From JBNRMW01 sp050309795 (GTDB lineage Bacteria; Bacillota_I; Bacilli_A; Erysipelotrichales; Erysipelotrichaceae), in the NCBI GenBank assembly GCA_050309795.1, contig JBNRMW010000025.1:1-24127 (forward strand): a DNA stretch of 24,127 nt, read 5' to 3'. Positions 13,970-21,661 of this stretch are shown here, piece after piece. Both the position numbers and the translations under genes were made by a program. Positions within the stretch are counted from its first letter, which is position 1, and each line of letters opens with the position of its first letter. The notes under the pieces are model-generated. The model saw only the letters and a program-made list of their open reading frames with translations. It was not told where the DNA came from and did no database searches.

Positions 13970-15085
13970 ATGATCATAGGTTGTGTAAAAGAACTAAAAG
14001 TTCATGAATACCGGGTTGGAACGATACCTGATCATGTCCATAATTTAGTGGTACAAGGTCACCAAGTTTTTGTAGAAAGTGGGTGTGGAGCCGCTTGTGG
14101 CTTTAGCGATGACGATTATCGTGACGCCGGTGCTAAGGTCTTCGCAACAGCGGATGAAGTCTGGGAAAGTTGTGACATCATGGTCAAAGTCAAAGAGCCA
14201 TTAGCAGAAGAGTTTAAATATTTTCGCGAAAGTTTAATGATTTTCACATACTTTCACCTCGCATCGGTCCCTGAGTTAGCTCAAGCTCTCGTGGATAAAG
14301 GGGTGATTGGGATTGCTTACGAAACCGTCTTGGATGAGAAGGGACAGCTCCCATTATTACGACCAATGTCTCAAATCGCTGGTCGCTTGTCTATCCAACA
14401 AGCGGCGAAGTATCTAGAACTTCAATTAGGCGGACGAGGCATCCTGCTGTCAGGGGTCCCTGGTGTTCATGCAGGCAAGGTAGTCGTTATTGGCGGTGGA
14501 GAGGTCGGCCGTAATGCAGCGAAAGTAGCTAATGGTTTTGGCTCAAATGTCGTGGTTATTGATAATAATATTGATATTCTTAACCGTATGGATGATCAGT
14601 ATAATGGCGAAATTGCGACGGTGTATTCGACGGAAAAAGCCATCCATCGCGAGCTAAGGGATGCGGATGTTGTTATTGGATCGGTCTTAATACCGGGAGC
14701 AAATGCACCAAAGCTTATCAAAAAGGCATACCTAAAAGACATGAAGAAAGGATCCATCATTGTGGATGTGGCAATTGACCAAGGCGGTTGTGCTGAAACT
14801 TCCCGTCCGACGACCCATGAAGACCCGGTTTATATGGTCGATGGCATCCTCCATTACTGTGTTACCAATATGCCTGGGGTTGTCGCGAATACGTCGACAG
14901 TTGCCTTAACAAACGCAACTTCTCGCTACTTAAACCTTATTGCTAATCGAGGTTTAAAGCAAGCGTGTCAGGCGGTACCACTTTTAAAAACAGGACTTAA
15001 TACGATGAATGGCCAGGTAACTCACCCAGCAGTGGCTCAAGCCTTGGGCTATACGTATGTTGATCCTTCCAATTTTCTTGAATAA
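13970..15085 (+). CDS. ald: Alanine dehydrogenase
   Basis: Cytosolic NAD-dependent enzyme interconverting L-alanine and pyruvate plus ammonia; in Bacillota it mostly serves alanine catabolism. The 371 residues match the family length exactly. Substrate-binding Lys75 (in 'VKVKEP') and catalytic His96 ('YFHLA') fall at the canonical positions. The Rossmann nucleotide-binding strand is 'VVVIGGGEVGRNAA' with the following Asp in 'VVIDNN'. 'VDVAIDQGG' carries the conserved catalytic Asp and 'NMPGVV' the closing loop. The start has a perfect AAGGAGG. It fits with the peptidases in the window, which would release alanine. It ends at a shared bidirectional terminator with pepF. Confidence 0.97.
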   Translation: MIIGCVKELKVHEYRVGTIPDHVHNLVVQGHQVFVESGCGAACGFSDDDYRDAGAKVFATADEVWESCDIMVKVKEPLAEEFKYFRESLMIFTYFHLASVPELAQALVDKGVIGIAYETVLDEKGQLPLLRPMSQIAGRLSIQQAAKYLELQLGGRGILLSGVPGVHAGKVVVIGGGEVGRNAAKVANGFGSNVVVIDNNIDILNRMDDQYNGEIATVYSTEKAIHRELRDADVVIGSVLIPGANAPKLIKKAYLKDMKKGSIIVDVAIDQGGCAETSRPTTHEDPVYMVDGILHYCVTNMPGVVANTSTVALTNATSRYLNLIANRGLKQACQAVPLLKTGLNTMNGQVTHPAVAQALGYTYVDPSNFLE

Positions 15086-15097
15086 TCATTCCATTAA

Positions 15098-15130
15098 AAA
15101 AGGCCTTCACTGAGTGAGGGCCTTTTACTA
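15098..15130. terminator. Bidirectional terminator between ald and pepF
   Basis: AAAAGGCC / GGCCTTTT continues inward as TCAC / GTGA with one T-G pair and a TGA loop. T runs exist on both strands. Confidence 0.88.
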
Positions 15131-15137
15131 GTTTTGA

Positions 15138-16940
15138 TTATTTGAGTAATTCTTCAAGTTCATTTAGACGTTGTTCGAAGAGGTTTAAAGCATCGTTTGT
15201 TGCTTTTGGTGTACTCATGTCCACCCCAGCCTTTTTTAACACTTCTATTGGATAATCGCTAGATCCAGCCTTTAGATAATCTAAATAAGCATCAATCGCT
15301 GGCTGTTTTTCTGTTAAAATCTTATGACTCAAAACCGATGCCGCTGAGAACCCGGTGGCGTATTGATACACATAATAATTGTAATAGAAGTGGGGGATTC
15401 GTGCCCATTCGAGTTCAATTTCCTCATCATAAATCATCTCTTTCCCATAGTAGAAGCGATTGAGTTTTCCATACTCGGTGCTTAAGTAATCCGCGGTTAA
15501 CGGTTTACCAGTTTGGTCGGCTTCATGGATGAAATGTTCGAACTGAGCAAACTGTGTTTGACGATAAACAGTCCCCTTAACACCATCTAAGAAATGATTA
15601 ATGATATACGCGCGAATTTTTGGATCCTCATATTTTTTAAGCAAATAATCGGTTAATAAATTTTCGTTGGTAGTCGAAGCAACTTCCGCTAAGAAAATGG
15701 AATAATTACTATAGACAAACGGTTGGTTGTTGGTCGAGTAATAGGTATGCATTGAATGTCCAAGTTCATGAGCGAGCGTGTACACATTATCAAGGGTATC
15801 TTGCCAATTAAGCAGGATATATGGTTTGGTACCATAAGCCCCTGAAGAATAGGCTCCGGATCGTTTTCCTTCATTCTCATAAGGGTCTATCCAGCGTTCG
15901 TTAAACGCCTTGTGTAATAAGGAGGTATACTCTTCGCCAAGGACGGATAAGGCTTCAATGACCATCGTTTTTGCATCTTCATAGGTAATGGCCAAGTCGA
16001 CTTCTTCGACCATTGGCACATATAAATCAAACATCTGAATTTCGTCGAGCTTTAACGCTTTTTTTCGTAAGCCAACATAACGATGGAGTAAATCGATGCG
16101 ACTCGTAACCGATTCAACTAGAGCGTCGTAGACACTTTCTTCGATATGATTATTGAAAAGAGCCATCGCTCGAGCGCTGCTGTGATGGCGGACCTGGGCA
16201 GAAAAGTTGTGATTCTTAATGGTTGCGCTCAAGGTTGAAGCAAACGTATTACGGTATTGGCGGTAAGCAGAATACATGCCTTTGAAGGCGTTTTCGCGTA
16301 CTTGACGATTGGTGGATTCCATAAAGGTCGAATAACGGGCATGGCTTAGTGGAACTTCTTGACCTTGTTCGTTTTCGATTAATGGTAGTTTTAAATCCGC
16401 ATTGTTTAAGACCGCAAAGGTTGAACTGGAGGCGTTGAGCACCACGGATGCCTTCGCAAGCAAGGTTTCTTCCGCCATACTTAGGATATGTGGTTTTTGT
16501 TTCAATAGAATTTCAATTTGGTGAGCATATATTTGGAGACGCTCGTCTTCATGGACATATTTTAAAATGATGTCATCATCCTGAGCGAGGATTTCCGGTT
16601 CTATGAAGGAAGTGGCAGCACTAAACTTGGCGACGAGATCGGATACTCGAGAAACCAAACCTTGATAATGGGAGTTTTTTGTATCAACATCTGAATGTCG
16701 GTTTGCGTATAAACTAAGATGGATCAGGCGAAGCGTTAAGTCTTCTTGAAGCTTTAATAAGCCAAATAATTGTTCACTTGATTCTAAGATTTTACCTTGA
16801 TACTGTTCAATGGTGGGGATGTCAACTAAAAGTTCTTGAAAAGCTGTTTCCCATAGTTCTTCACTGGCGAAGAGGTCTTCTAAATCCCAAGTGTCCTCGG
16901 GACGAATTTCACTGCGTTTTTTTAACTGTTCTACAGACAT
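15138..16940 (-). CDS. pepF: Oligoendopeptidase F (M3B)
   Basis: Cytosolic zinc metallopeptidase that cleaves oligopeptides of roughly 7-17 residues. The M3 motif HELGH is at residues 391-395 in 'LAHELGHSMHTYYS', with the third ligand Glu419 in 'FLAEVASTTNE'. The substrate-loop region 'SGAYSSGAYGTKPYILLNW' precedes it, as in all PepF proteins, and the long helical N-terminal half covers residues 1-250. Length 600 is typical. An AGGAGA ribosome binding site precedes the ATG. It starts 29 bases after the MscS-family gene on the same strand, so the two probably share a transcript. Confidence 0.95.
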   Translation of the reverse strand: MSVEQLKKRSEIRPEDTWDLEDLFASEELWETAFQELLVDIPTIEQYQGKILESSEQLFGLLKLQEDLTLRLIHLSLYANRHSDVDTKNSHYQGLVSRVSDLVAKFSAATSFIEPEILAQDDDIILKYVHEDERLQIYAHQIEILLKQKPHILSMAEETLLAKASVVLNASSSTFAVLNNADLKLPLIENEQGQEVPLSHARYSTFMESTNRQVRENAFKGMYSAYRQYRNTFASTLSATIKNHNFSAQVRHHSSARAMALFNNHIEESVYDALVESVTSRIDLLHRYVGLRKKALKLDEIQMFDLYVPMVEEVDLAITYEDAKTMVIEALSVLGEEYTSLLHKAFNERWIDPYENEGKRSGAYSSGAYGTKPYILLNWQDTLDNVYTLAHELGHSMHTYYSTNNQPFVYSNYSIFLAEVASTTNENLLTDYLLKKYEDPKIRAYIINHFLDGVKGTVYRQTQFAQFEHFIHEADQTGKPLTADYLSTEYGKLNRFYYGKEMIYDEEIELEWARIPHFYYNYYVYQYATGFSAASVLSHKILTEKQPAIDAYLDYLKAGSSDYPIEVLKKAGVDMSTPKATNDALNLFEQRLNELEELLK

Positions 16941-16969
16941 ATAATTCTCCTATCTATTTGAATATTGTA

Positions 16970-17965
16970 TCACATAAAGTGGTAGTGCTTTTGGATTTGA
17001 ATGAGTTGAGCCATCACTTTCGTTGAGACATGAATGGCTTTGTTTAAATCGGATTCATTGACATAGAATTGTATGGATAACTCTTGTCCTGCTAATTGTT
17101 GGTCATTAAATTGGATTCTTGGGGCTTGGTCTTTATTCACAAGGGGGTTTGATGCTAGGGCAGCGTATAGATCATCAATGAACATGGGTAGCCGATCCAA
17201 TTGGGCCGCTGGAGGAAATTTCAACATTATTGTTTTATTGAAAAGACGGAGTTCTCCCAACCCAACAAAACGGTAATTGGTGATTTCAGAGCTCATTAGT
17301 TTATAAGAAGGCAGGGTGGTTTTACTTTGATTACGGTTGCGTAAGGTAATCGTCGTTAAACCAACGGATTCCACGGTCCCCGCACTTTGCAAACTAGGAA
17401 CTTCGACCCAGTCGCCGATTTGAATAATGTCACTGCTGGTTAATAACAAGCTAGCAAAGAAGCCTAAAATCAAGTCTTTAAATATCAGTGAAATTAGGGC
17501 AGTAATGGCACCAACCGAGCCAATAAGGACGACCACGTCTTGACCGATGATTACACTAATAGCAAACAAGCCAAGAACAATCAGAACAAAGATTTTTAAG
17601 GCTTGCAAAAGTGGCTCAATTGGTCGGCTTTTAGCCAAAGTTAATTGGTTGTAGTAAGCATTAAACAAAGTGATCATTTTGCTGATAAAACGATAAAAGA
17701 GCCACAGGCCAAGGAGCACAGTTCCCTTCATTAAATGCGAAATTAATCCGAACCATTCCGTATTATTCAAACTCAAATTTTGTAAAAAGAAGTAGAGGAC
17801 AAAGGGAATCGTTAACATTAAGACATCATTTAAAATAGGCTTAATCAAACCTTGATTAAGGTTTTGAAAAGAATCTTTGAGAAAAAATCTAGAAAGCAAT
17901 TGGCGTAACACAATAAAGAGCGCCACAATAATGAGGATTAAGATGATAAATTGATCTTGAGCCAT
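16970..17965 (-). CDS. MscS-family mechanosensitive channel
   Basis: A membrane channel of 331 residues that probably releases solutes on osmotic down-shock. Four to five hydrophobic helices cover about the first 165 residues. The pore helix and beta-domain entrance read 'LIGSVGAITALISLIFKDLI' and 'IQIGDWVEVP', then 'AGTVESVGLTTITLRN' and 'TLPSYKLMSSEITNY', which is closer to the YbdG/YnaI-type branch than to classical small MscS. A TTG five codons further upstream would also open the frame, but GGAGG lies eight bases before the ATG at 17965, which fixes the start. This is the only intact gene in the window ending in TGA. It is first in a likely operon with pepF and is divergent from pepT. 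Confidence 0.85.
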   Translation of the reverse strand: MAQDQFIILILIIVALFIVLRQLLSRFFLKDSFQNLNQGLIKPILNDVLMLTIPFVLYFFLQNLSLNNTEWFGLISHLMKGTVLLGLWLFYRFISKMITLFNAYYNQLTLAKSRPIEPLLQALKIFVLIVLGLFAISVIIGQDVVVLIGSVGAITALISLIFKDLILGFFASLLLTSSDIIQIGDWVEVPSLQSAGTVESVGLTTITLRNRNQSKTTLPSYKLMSSEITNYRFVGLGELRLFNKTIMLKFPPAAQLDRLPMFIDDLYAALASNPLVNKDQAPRIQFNDQQLAGQELSIQFYVNESDLNKAIHVSTKVMAQLIQIQKHYHFM

Positions 17966-17985
17966 AGGGAAAACCTCCAATGTTT

Positions 17986-18026
17986 ATTTTATCATGCTTG
18001 CGTGGCTTTATGAACTTAACTATAAT
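17986..18026. promoter_or_regulatory. Overlapping divergent promoters for mscS-family gene and pepT
   Basis: Plus strand: TTGCGT (17998-18003), 17-base spacer, TATAAT (18021-18026) for pepT. Minus strand: TTCATA (plus 18009-18014), 17-base spacer, extended -10 TG-A-TAAAAT (plus 17986-17991) for the channel gene. The two promoters lie on top of each other. Confidence 0.65.
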
Positions 18027-18044
18027 GATTTCAAGGAGGAGAGG

Positions 18045-19268
18045 ATGGAAACAATGGAAGCGCGGTTTATCCGCTATTGTAAAATTAATACCCGCTCTGA
18101 TGAACAGAGTGAGACAATTCCTAGTACGGCTCAACAAGTAATTTTTGCTAAAAATCTTTACCAGGAATTAATCGATTTAGGATTTGCTGAGGTGACATAC
18201 TCAGAAGACAGCGGGTTTGTGATGGCCTCGGTTTTAGCCAACACGGATCAACCTGTCCCAACGATTGGCTTTATTGCGCACTATGATACAGCTGACTTTA
18301 ATAGTGAAAATATCCAACCACAAAAGATTGAAAATTACCAAGCCACGGATGTGGTTTTAAATGAAAACTTAGGGATAGTGATGCAAGTAGCTGACTTTCC
18401 TAACTTAAGAAACTACCGGGGACATGATTTAATTGTGACCGATGGGACAACCTTACTAGGTGCTGATGACAAAGCGGGAATTGTTGAAATTATTGAAGCC
18501 ATGCTGTATTTAATGAAACATCCAGAAATTAAGCACGGTAAAATACGAATGGCTTTCGGACCTGACGAAGAAATCGGGCGTGGGGCAGATCACTTTGATG
18601 TTGAAAAGTTTGGTGCTGATTTTGCCTATACAATGGATGGATCGCGCTTAGGCGAATTACAATATGAAAGTTTTAACGCTGCTGCAGCGACGGTTTATCT
18701 CAAGGGGGTTTCGGTGCATCCCGGAACAGCGAAAAACAAAATGATTAATACAGCAAAACTAGCGATTGAATTTGATCAGCAGTTACCAGCAGAAGAAGTC
18801 CCGGAAATGACGGAACATTATGAAGGTTTTTATTTATTAAGTCATCTTGAAACAACCGTTGAAGAAGGGAAAATGACGTATATTATCCGTGACCATGACC
18901 GAAAACTGTTTGAACAACGAAAACAAAAAATGCTTGATATTGCTTCAAGCATGAATAATAAGTATCAACGAACGGTCGCTAAGGTTGACCTGTTTGATCA
19001 GTATTATAATATGGGCGAAATTATATCGAAAGATATGCGTAGTGTGAACCTAGCCAAACAGGCGATGGAAGCTTTGGGGATTAAGCCCTTAGTTGAACCG
19101 ATTCGCGGGGGAACCGATGGGTCAAAAATTTCTTTCATGGGGGTTCCAACCCCAAATATCTTTGTTGGAGCTGAAAACTTCCATGGTAAATATGAGTTTG
19201 CGAGCTTGAACGACATGCAAAAAGCGGTTGAAGTTATTGTTAAAATTGCCGAGCTCAATGCCCAATAA
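18045..19268 (+). CDS. pepT: Peptidase T (tripeptide aminopeptidase, M20B)
   Basis: Cytosolic zinc aminopeptidase releasing the N-terminal residue from tripeptides. With the start at 18045 it is 407 residues, the length of known PepT. Motifs in order: 'INTRSDE' near the N-terminus, 'AHYDTAD' (His79, Asp81), 'LGADDKAG' (Asp141), 'DEEIGRG' (Glu175/Glu176), 'MDGS' (Asp198), 'HPGTAKNKMINT' and 'GGTDGS', with 'NFHGKYEF' carrying the last His. An upstream TTG at 17994 extends the frame but is rejected, because AAGGAGG lies five bases before ATG 18045 and downstream of the -10 box. The gene converges on the hemolysin-III gene with five bases between the stops and no visible terminator. Confidence 0.96.
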   Translation: METMEARFIRYCKINTRSDEQSETIPSTAQQVIFAKNLYQELIDLGFAEVTYSEDSGFVMASVLANTDQPVPTIGFIAHYDTADFNSENIQPQKIENYQATDVVLNENLGIVMQVADFPNLRNYRGHDLIVTDGTTLLGADDKAGIVEIIEAMLYLMKHPEIKHGKIRMAFGPDEEIGRGADHFDVEKFGADFAYTMDGSRLGELQYESFNAAAATVYLKGVSVHPGTAKNKMINTAKLAIEFDQQLPAEEVPEMTEHYEGFYLLSHLETTVEEGKMTYIIRDHDRKLFEQRKQKMLDIASSMNNKYQRTVAKVDLFDQYYNMGEIISKDMRSVNLAKQAMEALGIKPLVEPIRGGTDGSKISFMGVPTPNIFVGAENFHGKYEFASLNDMQKAVEVIVKIAELNAQ

Positions 19269-19273
19269 ATGGT

Positions 19274-19948
19274 TTATAAAGAAAAATAAATTGAAAAATA
19301 CATGGTTATGGAACCAGCGAGCACAAAGAGATGCCAGATAGTGTGAGCGAATTTTACTTTCTTCGATAAGGCATAGAAAATAATACCAAAGCTATAAGAA
19401 AGACCGCCCGCTACTAGTAGCCAGAAACCTTGTGTATCGAGGATTTGAATAATTGGTTTTATCGCAAAGATGACCATCCAACCCATGAGTAGATAGAGCC
19501 AAACGGCACCTCTACGATTGGGTTTATTTATTTTAATCGCTTGAGTAATCACACCTAGAACCGCCAAGATCCAAATGATGGATAAAATGGTGTATCCTAA
19601 AGGATTCGCTAAGCCAATCAACATAAATGGAGTATAAGAAGCAGCAATGACGATGAAAATAGACGAGTGGTCAAAAATGCGGAAGAGTTCACGAGCTTTG
19701 GTAAACGTTAGACTATGATAGAGGGTTGAACTTAAATACAAAACGAAAAGGCCTATTCCATAAATGAGATAAGCGATCAATTCGAGCACGGATTGGTTTT
19801 CGTAGGCTTTTATAAAGAGAAAAATCATGCCAACAATGGCTAAGATCACCCCAATGCCATGAGTCACCGAATTTAGCACTTCTGCAGTTATGTGATACTT
19901 TTTTGAGAATTTTGTATTAGGGAAAATGTCCTTCCAATCTTTTTTCAT
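19274..19948 (-). CDS. Hemolysin III / PAQR-family membrane protein (TrhA-like)
   Basis: A seven-helix membrane protein of 224 residues. The diagnostic PAQR/HlyIII residues are present: 'EVLNSVTHGIG' (Glu23, Asn26, His30), 'SSTLYHS' (Ser73/Ser74, His78), 'FDHSSIF' (Asp93, His94) and the C-terminal 'FAHTIWHLFVLAGS' (His203, His207), which together form the zinc site and hydrolase-like centre of the superfamily. In bacteria these proteins have been linked to membrane lipid balance; the haemolysin name is historical and does not show toxicity. A GAGGTGA ribosome binding site and a TG-C-TACAAT extended -10 lie upstream. Confidence 0.9.
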   Translation of the reverse strand: MKKDWKDIFPNTKFSKKYHITAEVLNSVTHGIGVILAIVGMIFLFIKAYENQSVLELIAYLIYGIGLFVLYLSSTLYHSLTFTKARELFRIFDHSSIFIVIAASYTPFMLIGLANPLGYTILSIIWILAVLGVITQAIKINKPNRRGAVWLYLLMGWMVIFAIKPIIQILDTQGFWLLVAGGLSYSFGIIFYALSKKVKFAHTIWHLFVLAGSITMYFSIYFSL

Positions 19949-20103
19949 TTATCGTCACCTCACTGTGCTTATTGTAGCATTGTTTTTGGAAAGTGGGTTA
20001 ATAATAAGTAAAGCTTTGGTAAGCATAGATTGATATAAAAGTGGTTGTTAGTAACTGCTTAAGGATAATTTTGTATCCCAACAGGAAACTTGAGTATCAA
20101 AAA

Positions 20104-20121
20104 ACCCACTTTTTAGTGGGT
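20104..20121 (-). terminator. Terminator of tRNA-Leu(CAA)
   Basis: ACCCACT / AGTGGGT with a four-base loop, followed on the minus strand by a T run. It lies 11 bases beyond the tRNA. Confidence 0.88.
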
Positions 20122-20132
20122 AAAATTACATA

Positions 20133-20219
20133 TGGTGCCCGAGGACGGGCTCGAACCGTCACGATATCTCTATCACAGGATTTTGAGTCCAGCGCGTCTA
20201 CCAATTCCACCACTCGGGC
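20133..20219 (-). tRNA. tRNA-Leu (CAA)
   Basis: Eighty-seven bases with a long variable arm, acceptor GCCCGAG / CTCGGGC, anticodon loop CTCAAAA, encoded CCA. A TATACT upstream on the minus strand is a possible -10, without a well-spaced -35. Confidence 0.96.
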
Positions 20220-20276
20220 AAGTAATAGTATAGTAATACTATTTTAAAGAAAATTCAATAGTTAAATGCTAAAAAG

Positions 20277-20642
20277 CTATTCACCTTCATGGATTTCTAA
20301 GGAAGACTTTGCTTGTGATGAAATCGGATAGAGTTCTTTAATCGACTTAAAAACTTGTCTAAAAAGTTGTTTAGTCTCATCGCTTAGCGAACGATACAGT
20401 AAAATAAATTCTTTTTCTTCGGGTAGTAAATAGAGTCCCTTAAAATCTTTTGGACTGTCAAATAAATCCTGAACGGAAACCCCAATTTCTTCAGCGATTT
20501 TAAACACTATCTCAAAATGAGGATCACGCTTCCCATTTAAATAATTTGATAAGGTTGCTTCGGTGACATTCACAGACTGTGCTAAATCTTTTTGCGTTCT
20601 ACCGGACAGATTTAAATAGTGCTTTATGTTTTCTCTCCACAT
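20277..20642 (-). CDS. XRE-family helix-turn-helix regulator
   Basis: A 121-residue DNA-binding protein. Residues about 5-60 form a Cro/C1-type HTH ('TQKDLAQSVNVTEATLSNYL' as helices 2-3, then 'GKRDPHFEIVFKIAEEIGV'). The C-terminal half ('LPEEKEFILLYRSLSDETK') is a helical segment seen in many small Bacillota XRE proteins and probably dimerises. The ribosome binding site is AGGAGA. It is divergent from rluF and has no obvious partner gene, toxin or prophage context, so its target is unknown. An ATAGTT/AACTAT inverted repeat just upstream could be an operator. Confidence 0.85.
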   Translation of the reverse strand: MWRENIKHYLNLSGRTQKDLAQSVNVTEATLSNYLNGKRDPHFEIVFKIAEEIGVSVQDLFDSPKDFKGLYLLPEEKEFILLYRSLSDETKQLFRQVFKSIKELYPISSQAKSSLEIHEGE

Positions 20643-20662
20643 ATTGATCTCCTTTTTTTAAA

Positions 20663-20685
20663 ATAGTTGATTCACTACAAACTAT
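20663..20685. promoter_or_regulatory. Possible operator upstream of the XRE gene
   Basis: ATAGTT and AACTAT are separated by 11 bases, about 20 bases before the XRE start codon. Short repeats like this can arise by chance. Confidence 0.25.
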
Positions 20686-20851
20686 CGGCTTTATTGTAAA
20701 GCTTTTATAGTCAATTTTAAAGGGTTACCCGCTGTTTAACAACAAATCAGTGGTTTTATTTGAGAAATTTTCGAATGAAAGTTGATGTTTAAGGATTCTC
20801 TACGCTTTTTTTATTGATTTATTGTCGCAAAGCACGTACCCTTATCCTTAT

Positions 20852-20870
20852 TATAAAGAAAGTCTTGAGG
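20852..20870 (+). promoter_or_regulatory. -10 box and ribosome binding site of rluF
   Basis: TATAAA (20852-20857) is a -10 candidate; TGAGG (20866-20870) lies seven bases before the ATG at 20878. The -35 is weak. Confidence 0.45.
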
Positions 20871-20877
20871 ATGTCCT

Positions 20878-21585
20878 ATGCGCATTAACAACTATATTAG
20901 CTCGACGGGTTATTGTTCTCGCCGCGAAGCCGATCAATTAATTCTCCAAGAGCGAGTCAAAGTTAATGGCGAGCCCGCAACTATTGGCCAGCAAGTGAGT
21001 GAAACCGATTGTGTAGAAGTTGATGATGTGCTCATTCAACCACAAACCCAACCTGTTTATTTAGTCTTGAATAAACCCATAGGCATTATCTGTACGACGG
21101 ACCAACAAATAAAAAACAATATTGTCGATTATGTGAACCATCCTCAACGGATTTTTCCAATTGGTCGCTTAGATAAGGATTCACAAGGATTAATCTTGCT
21201 AACTAATGATGGGTCCATCGTGAATAAGATCTTGGATGAAAAAAGTAATATTGAAAAAGAATACTTGGTAAAAGTCGATAAGAAAATGACAGAGGAGTTT
21301 GTTCACCAGATGCAACGAGGGGTAGAGATTTATAATCCCGTTAAAAATCAATACCAGATAACAAAACCAACCACAGTTAAAGTCATAAATGCAAAAACCT
21401 TTCAACTCACCCTTACTCAGGGACTTAACCGTCAAATTCGCCGCATGACGAAACAACTTGGGTATCAAGTAACGCATTTAAAACGAATTCGTTTAAAAAA
21501 CATCTTCCTAGACAATCTTGGTTATGGGAAGTGGCGTGATCTTAGCAAGTTTGAACTCGAAGAATTATTAAAAGACATAATCTAA
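20878..21585 (+). CDS. rluF: RsuA/RluF-family 23S rRNA pseudouridine synthase
   Basis: Cytosolic enzyme that isomerises uridine to pseudouridine in rRNA. An S4 RNA-binding domain occupies residues 1-50 ('GYCSRREADQLI'). The catalytic motif is 'GRLDKDSQGLILLT' with Asp99; 'LNKPIGI' and 'GLNRQIRRM' are the other family motifs. 'IVDYVNHPQRIFPIGRLDKDSQG' as a block and the C-terminal 'WRDLSKFELEEL' are closer to E. coli RluF (U2604) than to RluB, RluE or RsuA. At 235 residues it lacks the long C-terminal tail of E. coli RluF. The site specificity is inferred from resemblance. Confidence 0.88.
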   Translation: MRINNYISSTGYCSRREADQLILQERVKVNGEPATIGQQVSETDCVEVDDVLIQPQTQPVYLVLNKPIGIICTTDQQIKNNIVDYVNHPQRIFPIGRLDKDSQGLILLTNDGSIVNKILDEKSNIEKEYLVKVDKKMTEEFVHQMQRGVEIYNPVKNQYQITKPTTVKVINAKTFQLTLTQGLNRQIRRMTKQLGYQVTHLKRIRLKNIFLDNLGYGKWRDLSKFELEELLKDII

Positions 21586-21629
21586 AGTCGGCATTGGGCG
21601 TCATTTATTCATCAAGCTATCCTTTAAGT

Positions 21630-21657
21630 TATAATGAAATTAACCCGAAAGGAGTTT
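21630..21657 (+). promoter_or_regulatory. -10 box and ribosome binding site of copB
   Basis: TATAAT (21630-21635) is followed by AAAGGAG, which is about seven bases before the ATG. No CopY- or CsoR-type operator is recognisable. Confidence 0.55.
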
Positions 21658-21661
21658 TATC

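Noticed and set aside
17966..17980. Upstream TTG start for the MscS-family gene
   Set aside because: The GGAGG ribosome binding site lies inside that extension, so translation must start at the ATG at 17965.
20041..20247. A 68-codon plus-strand ORF
   Set aside because: It overlaps tRNA-Leu(CAA) and its terminator in antisense and has no ribosome binding site.
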